Positions 1 through 8,620 of a stretch of DNA of 64,000 nucleotides are shown in pieces; within the stretch, counting starts at the first letter, position 1, and each line of letters begins with the position of its first letter. A program made the position numbers and the translations under genes. The DNA lies in assembly GCA_016720595.1 (NCBI GenBank), contig JADKKI010000040.1:3218-67217 (forward strand). Reading direction: 5' to 3'. Under the pieces are notes generated by a model. That model worked only from the letters and a program-made list of their open reading frames with translations, was not told the DNA's origin and made no database searches. The DNA comes from Myxococcales bacterium. GTDB lineage: Bacteria > Myxococcota_A > Polyangia > Haliangiales > Haliangiaceae.

Positions 1-192
1 CACGCCGCCGGTTCGTCCGCTTGCGACCCGCGCCCGGGCGACGACCACCGTGCGTGCCCTTCACCCTCACCTGCTCGACGACATCATTCATCATCTTGAC
101 TGGGGCAATAGCATGTCGCTCTGACATTCCCGCTCGATCCTCGCCTGCCACGATGTCCGGCATCCGGACAGAGGACAAGGCCTCACGTGCGC

Positions 193-241
193 GAGCCCCG
201 AGCCCCGAGCCCCGAGCCCCGAGCCCCGAGCCCCGAGCCCC
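193..241. repeat. Heptamer tandem repeat GAGCCCC x7
   Basis: Seven exact head-to-tail copies of GAGCCCC in 49 bases, seen directly. A simple-sequence tract of this kind is prone to slippage. It is not inside a supported gene. Confidence 0.9.
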
Positions 242-334
242 GAGCAACGCGCGATCTGCACAACGCTCGCGCGACGCGGAGCATCCACGCCGCGAGCTGC
301 CAGCCGGTCTCGCGTTGACGTCGAGGTAGACGTC

Positions 335-542
335 GTCGTGGTCGTGGACCTTGACGGCGACGGCGGCGTGGACGTCGGCGTCCCACGTGAACAGGAAACT
401 GGTTCCTGCTTGCACCCGCGGGGTCGGGGCGCGAGGCCCCTGAGTGGCTTCGGGACGTCGAGAGCGCCACATTCCATTCCGATCCGCGATGGGGCCCGCC
501 TACGTCCACGCCGCCGTCGCCGTCAAGGTCCACGACCACGAC
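335..542. repeat. Long perfect inverted repeat, 41-nt arms
   Basis: Bases 335-375 are the exact reverse complement of 502-542, and matching continues with gaps to about 384/493. The loop is about 126 nt and contains a second small hairpin, CAGGAA..TTCCTG. The arms are made of GAC/GTC-type hexamers (for example GTGGACCTTGACGGCGAC). The architecture matches the repeat at 45051-45303. A transcript would fold into a long stem. Function unknown. Confidence 0.85.
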
Positions 543-794
543 CACGACCACGTCAACGCCCCTCACTCGTGACGTCACACGACCGAGATCTGGCGAGCCG
601 GCGACGTGATCTCGTCACGCGGAGCGTCAGGGGCGGGGGTGGCGGACCAGAGCGAGTAGATCCCACCGCCGCCGTGGCCCCGCACTCCGGGTGGGTGATA
701 CGTCGGCCGTGACGCGACCTCGTCGGAGAAACGCGATCCGAGCGATGGGGCGCTACCCCCGCCCCGAGCGACGCGCGTACGCGGTCGGCAGAAC

Positions 795-942
795 GCTCGC
801 GCGACGGGCAGCATCCGCGCCGCGAGCAACGAGCGCACGCGATCTGCGGAGGCCATCGCGCGGCCGGCGCTCGCGCAACGGGCAGCATCCGCGCCGCGAG
901 CAACGAGCGAACGCGATCTGCAAAGCGCCATCGCGCGGCCGG
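795..942. repeat. Tandem direct repeat, 74 bp period
   Basis: Two nearly identical units start at 795 and 869 (shared core GGGCAGCATCCGCGCCGCGA) and both run on through a GCGATCTGC block to a CATCGCGCGGCCG end. A shorter degenerate copy of the core lies near 262-297, so the sequence is also dispersed. It sits between the inverted-repeat region and the stop of the gene ending at 970. Confidence 0.8.
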
Positions 943-969
943 GGCCGGGGACGGCACAGCCCGGAGCCG

Positions 970-2082
970 TCAGAGCTTCTTGAGCGGGCAACCGATATCC
1001 GGCCCGGTCCCAAACCCGAGCCGCACATCCGTGGTCACGCCGCCGGCCCGACGCTGCGACAGCGTCCCGTCCTGGAACACGACCGAGTTGTCGGGGCACG
1101 TCGCGTACGAATCCACCGTGCGGATCGAGCGCGCCATCATCGTCGCCAGCGTCACCTCGTAGAGGTGGTTGTCGGGGCCCGAGGCACCGTACGCGCTCAC
1201 CCACAGCGTGGCGCCATCCTCGGAGGCCTCCGCGCGGTTGACGTAGACGGTGGCCGACAGCAGCGTGCGCAGCGAGAACACGCACGAATCGATCCCCGCG
1301 AGCGTCGCCTTGCCCACGCAGCCCTGATCCGGCTTGTTGCTCGCGAAGTACGCCACGTCGCCGCCCGGCGCCGCGGTGATCCACGACATGTCGACGCCCT
1401 CGCCCGGCATCACGCTGCCGAGCGGCAGCACATCGGACATCGTCTTGTTCGCCCAGGTGGAGAACACCATGTCGGTGTTCGCCTGGGTCGGGTGCGCGCA
1501 CACGGTGAACAGCCGGGTGTTGCCCGCCGCCACGTGGTGGCACGTGCCCGCGCCCGGGAGAGGCTGCGAACGCCACATCTGGGTCGCGATCTCGTACGAG
1601 TAGAGCTTGCCGAGCCCGCCGATGTAGACGAGGCCGCCGCGAATGGTGGCGCGACCGACGGCGTCGGACGGCAGCGTGATCGGCGCGCTGACCGTGGTGG
1701 TCGCCTGGTCGTAGATCAGGATCTGCGCCGCGATCTTGCTCTGCAGCACCATCGCGTCGCGATAGCGGGCGTACCGCACGCGCGTCGCGGTGACCTTGTG
1801 CTCGGTGACGTCGTCGTTGAACCAGGTCCCCGACGCGGCGGAGGCGAAGTCGTCAGTGGTCAGCTTGCCGAAGGTGTACGCACCGGTGTGCGCGGGCACG
1901 ACCTCCACGGGATCGCTGGGATCCTGCATCCGGCCGTCGGCGCCACCGCCGCCGCTGTCATCGAGTGCGGCATCGTCTCCTGTGCCGCCGTCGAGCTGGG
2001 CGCCCGAGGAGTCACCACACGCGGACAGCAACACCGCGGCCAGGAGGAGGGAGGGCTTCATGACGGCGAGAGTCCTGATCAT
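970..2082 (-). CDS. Putative lipoprotein, unknown function
   Basis: No family recognised. The product is an exported lipoprotein: the N-terminus has a hydrophobic stretch ending in the lipobox LSAC (residues about 20-23), then a Ser/Gly/Asp-rich linker, then a roughly 300-residue all-beta-looking region with WF, GG and Tyr motifs that could form a propeller or lectin-like fold (inference). The start at 2082 is chosen because its ATG overlaps the TGA of the upstream gene (ATGA), implying translational coupling; an internal ATG at 2061 (MKPSLLL) gives an equally good signal peptide. It is the last gene of a four-gene minus-strand run after the kinase, the GH31 enzyme and a Cys-rich lipoprotein. 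Confidence 0.75.
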   Translation of the reverse strand: MIRTLAVMKPSLLLAAVLLSACGDSSGAQLDGGTGDDAALDDSGGGGADGRMQDPSDPVEVVPAHTGAYTFGKLTTDDFASAASGTWFNDDVTEHKVTATRVRYARYRDAMVLQSKIAAQILIYDQATTTVSAPITLPSDAVGRATIRGGLVYIGGLGKLYSYEIATQMWRSQPLPGAGTCHHVAAGNTRLFTVCAHPTQANTDMVFSTWANKTMSDVLPLGSVMPGEGVDMSWITAAPGGDVAYFASNKPDQGCVGKATLAGIDSCVFSLRTLLSATVYVNRAEASEDGATLWVSAYGASGPDNHLYEVTLATMMARSIRTVDSYATCPDNSVVFQDGTLSQRRAGGVTTDVRLGFGTGPDIGCPLKKL

Positions 2083-3089
2083 GGGGGAGGAAGCGTGCAG
2101 GCGTTGGTGAAGTCGGAGAACGTGCACGCGTGCTCGGTGCACAGGGCATACGGGCCGCACTCCGGGTCTGCGTTGCAGAAGCCGCCCTCGTCGACGACCA
2201 CCACGCACTTGCCGGCCGTACACCACGCATCGGCGCCGCAGCTCGCGACATCGATCCCGCACGCGGCGCCCGCTCCCACCACGGGCAACGCGGCACACGC
2301 CCCGGCGAGGCAGCCCTGCCCGTCGAACCATCGGCAGTGCGACTTGGTCTGATCCGCGCTCGCCCAGGTCGAACACACGCCGGAGGCCGGCAGCGCAGCG
2401 CACTTCTGGTTCACGCAGGACGCCTGATAGTTGCTGCAGTCACCGTCGCCCGCGCACGCCTTCCCGATGTGACCGTCGAGCGGCTCGCAGTGCCCGGCAT
2501 CGCGGCAGATCAGACCTTCGCCGCACTGCGCTGTGGTGATGCACTGGCCACCCGACGGTACGTTCACCGGGCGACACTGATTCTGCAGGCACAGTGCCGA
2601 CTGGCACATGTTGTTGCCGGTGCACGCCGCGCCCCCACCGAACTGGCCCAGACAGTTGCCACACGTCCCGCTGCGGCTGCAGTACGAGGCGCCACCGCAC
2701 TCGTCATCGACGGAGCATCCCGCCCCCGTGACCGTGTGACCGACGAGCAGATCGAGACAGATCTGCGTGGCCGCGTACCAGTCCTTGAACAGCTCGGGGC
2801 GGCAGGTGTTGGCCTCGAGCGCCTGCGTGCACTTCGAGATCACGTCATCGCTCGCGATCGTGACCGTGCCGCTGTCGAGCAGAGGTCCGAGCGTGGCCCG
2901 GCAGTTCTGCTCCTGGTAGGGGCCGGCGCTGAACAGGGGGTGGGGGCTCGCGGTGCACCGCGTCTGCGCGAGCGTGTACAGCGTGTACGGGCCCGAGTCC
3001 GCCGAGCACATCCGATCGAGGGTCGATTCGCCGCAGCCCACGGCGAGCAGCGTCGAGACCAGGACCAGGACCAAGGTGCGGAACGGCAT
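2079..3089 (-). CDS. Cysteine-rich putative lipoprotein
   Basis: About 336 residues. The N-terminus MPFRTLVLVLVSTLLAVGCG is a lipoprotein signal with lipobox AVGC. The body carries more than 20 cysteines in EGF/Dickkopf-like spacing (C-x-C, D-x-C-x2-G, GxC-x4-QC), a style common in myxobacterial surface proteins with many disulfides; this is family-level knowledge, not a named domain. The frame stays open upstream to 3230, but those codons overlap the GH31 gene and lack a signal peptide, so the ATG at 3089 is preferred. The stop overlaps the next gene by ATGA. The function is unknown; it is probably displayed on the cell surface. Confidence 0.75.
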   Translation of the reverse strand: MPFRTLVLVLVSTLLAVGCGESTLDRMCSADSGPYTLYTLAQTRCTASPHPLFSAGPYQEQNCRATLGPLLDSGTVTIASDDVISKCTQALEANTCRPELFKDWYAATQICLDLLVGHTVTGAGCSVDDECGGASYCSRSGTCGNCLGQFGGGAACTGNNMCQSALCLQNQCRPVNVPSGGQCITTAQCGEGLICRDAGHCEPLDGHIGKACAGDGDCSNYQASCVNQKCAALPASGVCSTWASADQTKSHCRWFDGQGCLAGACAALPVVGAGAACGIDVASCGADAWCTAGKCVVVVDEGGFCNADPECGPYALCTEHACTFSDFTNACTLPPP

Positions 3090-3142
3090 GGCGGCCCGTT
3101 GGTAGCCGAAGGCCGGCCCGCCACAAAGCAAATTCGCCCCGG

Positions 3143-5593
3143 TCAGCGGACGAGGATCTCGCGCTGCTGGCCCTGCGGCGCGAACACCCGGATCTGCAGG
3201 TGCTTGGTCGCCACATCGAAGCGGTAGCACCCGGGCGCGGCACAGGCGGCGAGCGCGAGATCATCGGCAACCACCGGCAGATCCGTGCCATCGGAGGACA
3301 CGCCAGTCGTCGCCCCGAACGCGCCGGTCTGGTTGCGACCATCGACATCGAGCGTGAACACCGCGTACTGGGTGCCGCCGGTGACCCGCAGCTGGGTCTG
3401 GTTCGCATCGAGCGCGGCGCCATCGTGCACCGTGGCCGCACTCGCGACCGAGCTGGGCGCATACACGAAGCGCAGCTCGCTACCGTACGCGGGGTCCGCA
3501 TACGAAGTGACACCTGCGGCCGTGGCGGGCAACAGCGTATCGGCGTTGCGCGCGAACATCGGGACGATCGCGCCCGCGCGGTACCAGATCGGGAGCGTGT
3601 CGAGCGGTGCGGGCACGGTGATCGGATCGCGCCCATTCGCGATCGTCTGCACACCCGTCGCGCGATCGATCCACGCTCCGGGAGGCAGCACCACGGTGCG
3701 CGTGGTGGCACCGGCGGTGACCACCGGCGCGACCAGGAGATCGTCACCGAGGAGGAACGTCGCGTCGTCGCACGCGCAGTCGTACATGAACCGCGCCGGG
3801 CGCGTGGCGGGCGTGCCGTCCTGGCCGGCGCGTTGCGCGAGCGTCCACAGCAGCGGGTTCAGCTGCATGTGCAGCTCGGCGTAGGTCTTGTAGATCAGGT
3901 CCGCGCCGGCAGCGAACTGCGTGGTGTCCCACGGATCGTGGCTCTTCCCGCCGCCGCCGAGCTGCATGATCGTCCCCAGCGACGCGTACTCGGCCCAGCG
4001 CAGCAGCGCCTCCGTGGTGGGGAAGCCGCGGAACCCGCCGATGTCCGAGCCATAGAACGGGTAGCCGGAGACCGAGAGCGAGAGGCCGCGGCTGATCGCC
4101 GTGGGCAACCCACCGACGTTGATCTTCCCGCCGACCATCACGCCGTGCTCCGAGAAGTCACTCTCGAGATCGCCCGGCCAGATCGACGTGTTCGTCGCCT
4201 GCTCGCCCCACGCCCCCGTGCGGGTGATCAGGAACCCATCTCCCGGCGGCAGCGCGCCGAGATACGCCTCGTGATAGCCGGCGCTGTAGCGGTTGTGGTG
4301 CGTGGAGTTGTCGCCGCCGGCGAGCAGGAACGGGACCAGGTTGCCGCTGATGTCGGGCACGAGCTCCTCGCCGAAATCGAGCTTGAAGCCCGCCGCGCCC
4401 AGGCCGATCACGCGCTGGAGCCTCTGCCGCCACCACGCGATCGCACCGTCACGCGTGAAGTCCACCATCGCCCCCGGGCCCTCCTGCCACGGAAAATCGA
4501 CGACCAGCCCGCCATCGTCGGTGACGAAGTACTGGTTCGCCACGCCCTCGGCGCGATCCACCGCGTTCGCCGCTGTCTTGCCCACGTACGGCGTGGACCA
4601 GAAGATCACCTTGTAGCCGGCCGCCGCGAGATCGGAGAGCAGCTGCGCCGGCTGCGCGAACCGGGTCTCGTCGACGATGTGCGTGTTGTACGCGGTCTGC
4701 CACGGGTTATCGATCCACAGCACGGAGCCCGGGATCTTGCGCGTGCGCAGCTCGGTCGCATCGCCGCGGAGCTCGGCACCATTGCTCCAGGCGTTGCGCC
4801 ACAGCTGCGGTGTGAACGCCCAGCGCGGCGGCACCGCGGGCTTCGCCGTCAACGCGACATACGTGCGGACCAGATCGAGCGGCGCCGCGGCCGTGTACAG
4901 GTAGATCCGGTAGGTCCCGCGCACCGGGAGGTTGAACGTGGCGGTCACGCGATCCGCCGAGGTCTTGCCGAGATCGAGCGCACCCGGCCGATCGTCAGCG
5001 ACGAACACGCCGGCGCCGCGCCGCGGATACAGCACGAGCGGCACGGGGACGTGGGTCTCGTTGAGCGACGACGCCGAGGCCGTATCGACCCGCAGCGACA
5101 TCTCGCGCACGGCGCCCGCGACGTTGACCCGATCTGCCGCATCACCGGTGCCGTACAGCGGCTCCGCCGGATCCTTGGGCAGTGAGAGCTGCAGCTGCAC
5201 GGCACGCGCGTGCTTGCTCGCATCGATGTCGAGGATCGCGCAGCTCGGGATCGGGCACTCGGAGAGCTGGAGCCGGGTCCCACCGTCGAGGACGAGCCAG
5301 TCGCCGTCCTGGCCCGTGGCCTTGGCGACCGGGGTCATCGTGACCGCGTCGTCGCCGCGCGGATCGTAGTAGTGGGTCTCGTCGATCGAGGGCGTGGTGC
5401 CGATCGAGAGGAAGTGATCCTGCGACAGCGCCGGGGTCGAGCCGAGGGTCAGTGTCAGGGTCGACGTGTCGAGCGTGACCGGCCCGGCGGTCACCGTGGG
5501 CGGAGGCGCCGACAGCCCATCATCGCCACAGGCCCCGAGGCTTGCGGCCGTCCCGAGCCAGAGGCCCACCACCATCACGAGCTTCGTACGCAC
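3143..5593 (-). CDS. GH31 family glycoside hydrolase, lipoprotein
   Basis: A retaining alpha-glycosidase of family GH31 (alpha-glucosidase, alpha-xylosidase or sulfoquinovosidase type; substrate not resolved). 816 residues. The signal ends in lipobox LGAC (about 19-22). An N-terminal beta domain is followed by the (beta/alpha)8 barrel with the nucleophile motif GFKLDFGEE (Asp about 406) and the acid/base region SIWPGDLESDF (Asp about 475), then the C-terminal beta domains (PIWYRAGAIVPMF). The start is a GTG with a TAGAAC box 6 nt upstream. It follows the kinase gene by 49 bp in the same direction and is probably anchored to the envelope for extracellular or periplasmic oligosaccharide cleavage. 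Confidence 0.9.
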   Translation of the reverse strand: MRTKLVMVVGLWLGTAASLGACGDDGLSAPPPTVTAGPVTLDTSTLTLTLGSTPALSQDHFLSIGTTPSIDETHYYDPRGDDAVTMTPVAKATGQDGDWLVLDGGTRLQLSECPIPSCAILDIDASKHARAVQLQLSLPKDPAEPLYGTGDAADRVNVAGAVREMSLRVDTASASSLNETHVPVPLVLYPRRGAGVFVADDRPGALDLGKTSADRVTATFNLPVRGTYRIYLYTAAAPLDLVRTYVALTAKPAVPPRWAFTPQLWRNAWSNGAELRGDATELRTRKIPGSVLWIDNPWQTAYNTHIVDETRFAQPAQLLSDLAAAGYKVIFWSTPYVGKTAANAVDRAEGVANQYFVTDDGGLVVDFPWQEGPGAMVDFTRDGAIAWWRQRLQRVIGLGAAGFKLDFGEELVPDISGNLVPFLLAGGDNSTHHNRYSAGYHEAYLGALPPGDGFLITRTGAWGEQATNTSIWPGDLESDFSEHGVMVGGKINVGGLPTAISRGLSLSVSGYPFYGSDIGGFRGFPTTEALLRWAEYASLGTIMQLGGGGKSHDPWDTTQFAAGADLIYKTYAELHMQLNPLLWTLAQRAGQDGTPATRPARFMYDCACDDATFLLGDDLLVAPVVTAGATTRTVVLPPGAWIDRATGVQTIANGRDPITVPAPLDTLPIWYRAGAIVPMFARNADTLLPATAAGVTSYADPAYGSELRFVYAPSSVASAATVHDGAALDANQTQLRVTGGTQYAVFTLDVDGRNQTGAFGATTGVSSDGTDLPVVADDLALAACAAPGCYRFDVATKHLQIRVFAPQGQQREILVR

Positions 5594-5642
5594 CCCGGGG
5601 TTCTACCGAACAACCCGAGCCCATGGCGAGGGCTCCGTGCGC

Positions 5643-6788
5643 TCAGCCGCGCTTGCGGCCGAAGAACGGCAGGTAGTGACGCAGCCCGCGCGGCTTCTCC
5701 GCCTTCTTCGCGTCCTCGATGCTCTGCGGGGTGGGGACCGCCTCGATCCGCGGGGTCTCCTCGCCCAGGATCTCGGCGATCGGGGTGGCCTCGGAGTGAT
5801 CCTGGGTGACGCCGATCAGCCCGAGCTGCGCCCGCGCATCGCTGACGCTCTTCGACAGCACGCTGTGGAGATCCTTGCGGAGCTGCACCTTCTTCAGCGT
5901 GGTGCCGATCTGCCGCGCCATCTCGCGCGCCGAGGGGAACCGGGTGTCGACGTTCGCAGACAGCGCCCGCGTGATGATCTGCGCGAACGCCTGCGGCACA
6001 TCCGGCCGCAGCGGCCGCAGTGGCTGGACCATGCACTCACGCAGGCGGGTGTAGACCTCGTAGTCGGTCTGCCCATCGAACAGCTTGCGCCCGACGAGCG
6101 CCTCCCACAGCACCGAGCCGCAGGCGAACTGATCCGACGGCGGCACCGGGCGCCCACCGGCGACGATCTCCGGCGCCAGGTAACTCATCTTGCCCTTCAC
6201 GATGCCCGGGTCCGTCAGCTCCTGACGACGATCCGGTGCCAGCGCGAGACCAAAATCGATCAGCTTGACCATGCCGCGCGTGGTCAGCAGCACGTTGTGG
6301 GGAGACACATCGCGATGGACCACCGGCATGTTGCGACCATCCGGTCCCACGCGCTCGTGCGCCGCGGCCAGCCCGCGGAGGATCCCCACGCCAACGGCCG
6401 CGACCAGCTCCCACCGGGTCTGCTCGCCCTTGCTGACGTGCCACTTGACCCAGCTGCCGAGATCGATGCCGTCGATCCACTCGAGGATCATGTAGTAGTT
6501 GCCGCGATCGTGGACGAAGTCGTGCACCTCGGCGACGTTCGGCGACTGGAGCGAGCTGCCGACGCGCGCTTCCTCGACGAACATCGCCACGTACTGCGGC
6601 TGGGCGGCCAGGTTCTGGTGCATCTGCTTCACGGCGACATCGCGCACGAAGCCCGAGTCACCGCGCACGCGCCCCCGCCAGACATCGGCCATGCCACCAC
6701 GGCCGGCCACATCGATGAGCTCGTAGCGCCCACCGACGATCATTCCTGGACGTGGCTCCTCCGCCATGGACGGATGATCATCGCACAC
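5643..6788 (-). CDS. Serine/threonine protein kinase
   Basis: Eukaryotic-like (Hanks-type) kinase of about 381 residues that phosphorylates Ser/Thr of unknown targets. Visible motifs: Gly loop GRGGMADV (29-36), catalytic Lys in VAVK (54), catalytic loop HRDVSPHN (158-165) and DFG (178-180), followed by an APE-type segment. No transmembrane helix is seen, so it is likely cytoplasmic; the C-terminal tail of about 80 residues ends in a basic FFGRKRG. The start taken is GTG 6788, because a TATACA box sits 6 nt upstream; ATG 6767 (MAEEPRPG) is the alternative. Its promoter overlaps that of the divergent hydrolase gene, so the two are probably co-controlled. Confidence 0.93.
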   Translation of the reverse strand: MCDDHPSMAEEPRPGMIVGGRYELIDVAGRGGMADVWRGRVRGDSGFVRDVAVKQMHQNLAAQPQYVAMFVEEARVGSSLQSPNVAEVHDFVHDRGNYYMILEWIDGIDLGSWVKWHVSKGEQTRWELVAAVGVGILRGLAAAHERVGPDGRNMPVVHRDVSPHNVLLTTRGMVKLIDFGLALAPDRRQELTDPGIVKGKMSYLAPEIVAGGRPVPPSDQFACGSVLWEALVGRKLFDGQTDYEVYTRLRECMVQPLRPLRPDVPQAFAQIITRALSANVDTRFPSAREMARQIGTTLKKVQLRKDLHSVLSKSVSDARAQLGLIGVTQDHSEATPIAEILGEETPRIEAVPTPQSIEDAKKAEKPRGLRHYLPFFGRKRG

Positions 6789-6794
6789 AACGTT

Positions 6795-6802
6795 TGTATA
6801 GT
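6795..6802. promoter_or_regulatory. Overlapping divergent -10 boxes
   Basis: One 8-bp stretch holds TATAGT on the plus strand (6797-6802, 6 nt before the GTG at 6809) and TATACA on the minus strand (6800-6795, 6 nt before the GTG at 6788). Both would place transcription starts at or next to the start codon. Back-to-back polymerases could not occupy it at once, so the two genes may compete. Confidence 0.6.
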
Positions 6803-6808
6803 GAGCGG

Positions 6809-7870
6809 GTGATCCCCCGCGTGTTGCTCCTGAGCGTGTTGGTCGCGTGCGGCTCGCCCACGGATCCGGATGTCTCCGTCGAGCAACCTGGGCCCCACGC
6901 CGTGGGCACCCGCCGGATCACCACCACCATCGACGCTTCACACTCGTACACGCTCCAGGCCTGGTACCCCACCACCGCGGCGACCGCCGAGGTCGCGATC
7001 GAGAGCCTCGAGGCCGAGCCGCTCCGTACGCGCTACGCCGGCCTCCTCGCCGCCGTGGGCACCTGCCCCACCCGCAAGCTCGACGTCGCCGTCGATGGCG
7101 AGCCCGAGGCTGGTTCGTTCCCACTCGTGGTGGCCTCGCACTGCCACGCCTGCACCCGGTTCTCCAACGCCTCGACCGCGCTCCGGCTCGCGAGTCACGG
7201 GTTCGTCGTCGTCACGGTCGATCACACCGCGGACACCATGTGGGACCTGCTCGATGGCAACGAGGCCTCGCTCGACAGCGCGCAGCTCGCGCTCCGGGTC
7301 GCCGATCTGGAGATCGCGATCGACGTCGCATCGCCTGCGCTGGTCTCGGCGGATCGCACGCGCCTGGGCGTGTTCGGCCACAGCTTCGGCGCCGTCACGG
7401 CAGGACGCCTCGCCCAGCTCGACGACCGTGTCCAGGCAGCCGCGGCCCTCGCCGCTCCGATGGAGAACCCGCTGATCCCAGGCGTGGTGCTCGCCGAGAT
7501 CACCCAGCCGCTCCTGTTCCTGGTCGCCCGCGAGGACAACTCGATCACGGAGTTCGGCAACAAGCTGATCCGTGACAACTACACCGCCGCGACCAACGCC
7601 GCGTGGAAGCTCGAGATCGCCGACGCCGGCCACTGGTCGGTGTCGGACCTCGATGGCCTGATCCCCACGTTCGCCAAGGGCTGCGGCCCTGGCACCCGCC
7701 AGGACGACGGATCCGCGTTCACCTACCTCGATCCCGAGCTTGGCCGCTCGATCACCGCCTCGTACGTCACGGCGTTTTTCCGAGCCACGCTCGAGGCCGA
7801 CGAAGGTGCGCGCGCCTACCTGGCTCGGGGTTTCCCCGACGAGATCGTGAGCGTCGCGCATCACGACTGA
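6809..7870 (+). CDS. Alpha/beta-hydrolase lipoprotein
   Basis: A predicted secreted esterase/lipase-like hydrolase resembling the dienelactone hydrolase/PAF-acetylhydrolase group. The GTG start gives MIPRVLLLSVLVACG, a short signal with lipobox LVAC. The nucleophile elbow GHSFGA places Ser at about 192; a C-terminal GHWS supplies a plausible catalytic His. A Cys/His cluster (SHCHAC) lies before the core. The start is fixed by the TATAGT box 6 nt upstream; longer reading frames lack a signal peptide. About 354 residues. The substrate is unknown. Confidence 0.85.
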   Translation: MIPRVLLLSVLVACGSPTDPDVSVEQPGPHAVGTRRITTTIDASHSYTLQAWYPTTAATAEVAIESLEAEPLRTRYAGLLAAVGTCPTRKLDVAVDGEPEAGSFPLVVASHCHACTRFSNASTALRLASHGFVVVTVDHTADTMWDLLDGNEASLDSAQLALRVADLEIAIDVASPALVSADRTRLGVFGHSFGAVTAGRLAQLDDRVQAAAALAAPMENPLIPGVVLAEITQPLLFLVAREDNSITEFGNKLIRDNYTAATNAAWKLEIADAGHWSVSDLDGLIPTFAKGCGPGTRQDDGSAFTYLDPELGRSITASYVTAFFRATLEADEGARAYLARGFPDEIVSVAHHD

Positions 7871-7887
7871 TGATAGGATCGAGGGGC

Positions 7888-8607
7888 ATGGAGGGTAGTC
7901 AGAGCCTCGCCCGCTTCACGTCGCTCGTGAACCGAGAGGACTTCCAGCTCGATCAGGCAGCGCTGTTGATCGGCGCCTGGGACTACCCGGAGCGCGATCT
8001 CGAGCTGTACCGCACGCAGCTCGACGAGATCGCCCAGCGGGTGGCCCCCGAGGTCGCGCGCGCCACCGGCGGCATCGCCCGGGCGAGCGCGATCAGCGAT
8101 TGCCTGTTCGCCCACCTCGGCTTCGCCGGCAACACCAGCGACTACTACGATCCGCGCAACAGCTTCCTCTCCGACGTGCTCGACCGGAAGATCGGGATCC
8201 CGATCTCGCTCAGCGTGCTCTATCTCGAGATCGCCCGGCGCGTCGGCGTGCTCGCCCAGGGCGTGAACTTCCCCGGGCACTTCCTGGTCCGCGTGGCGAT
8301 CGAGGATGCCTGGCTGTTCGTCGATCCGTTCTCCGGCGGCCGAGCGCTGACGCCAGGCGATCTCGAGGCCCTGCTCAAGAAGACGACCAGCCCCGACGCC
8401 GTGCTCGACCCCAGCGTGATCGCCGCGGCGAGCAAGCGGCAGATCCTCTCGCGCATGCTCGTCAACCTCGCGGGGATCTATGGGCGCCACGGTGATCTGC
8501 CGCGCTCCCTCGATGTGCTCGAGCGCCTCGCGGTGCTGGAGCCGGCGAATCCGCGCATCGCGCGCGATCTCTCGCAGCTGCGCGACCGCGTCGACGCGCT
8601 GAACTAG
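7888..8607 (+). CDS. SirB1/transglutaminase-like TPR protein
   Basis: Belongs to the SirB1 family: an N-terminal transglutaminase-like core (Transglut_core2) followed by a short TPR-like helical tail. The core motif region ...DRKIGIPISLSVLYLEIARR, then GVNFPGHFLVR, is diagnostic; the family often lacks clear enzymatic proof. About 239 residues, no signal peptide, cytoplasmic. ATG 7888 is chosen because TAGGAT (7874-7879) lies 8 nt upstream and an AGGA sits about 9 nt before it; an ATG at 7870 overlapping the previous TGA is possible. The next gene follows by 13 bp. Confidence 0.85.
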   Translation: MEGSQSLARFTSLVNREDFQLDQAALLIGAWDYPERDLELYRTQLDEIAQRVAPEVARATGGIARASAISDCLFAHLGFAGNTSDYYDPRNSFLSDVLDRKIGIPISLSVLYLEIARRVGVLAQGVNFPGHFLVRVAIEDAWLFVDPFSGGRALTPGDLEALLKKTTSPDAVLDPSVIAAASKRQILSRMLVNLAGIYGRHGDLPRSLDVLERLAVLEPANPRIARDLSQLRDRVDALN

Positions 8608-8613
8608 TACACT
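8608..8613 (+). promoter_or_regulatory. Start-proximal -10 box TACACT
   Basis: TACACT ends 7 nt before the ATG at 8621, consistent with a leaderless transcript for the Fe-S gene despite only a 13 bp gap to the preceding gene. One of a recurring set in this window. Confidence 0.45.
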
Positions 8614-8620
8614 CGAGCCG

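Larger units (their letters stand above)
1..969. other. Gene-free, repeat-rich stretch
   Basis: No open frame here looks like a real protein: the candidates are short, Arg/Pro/Ser-rich, mutually overlapping and built from repeats. The stretch holds a heptamer array (193-241), a long perfect inverted repeat (335-375 with 502-542), a small internal hairpin near 396-412, and a 74 bp tandem duplication (795-942) with a partial third copy near 262-297. It lies downstream of the minus-strand gene ending at 970. The left window edge cuts whatever lies before it. Confidence 0.6.
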
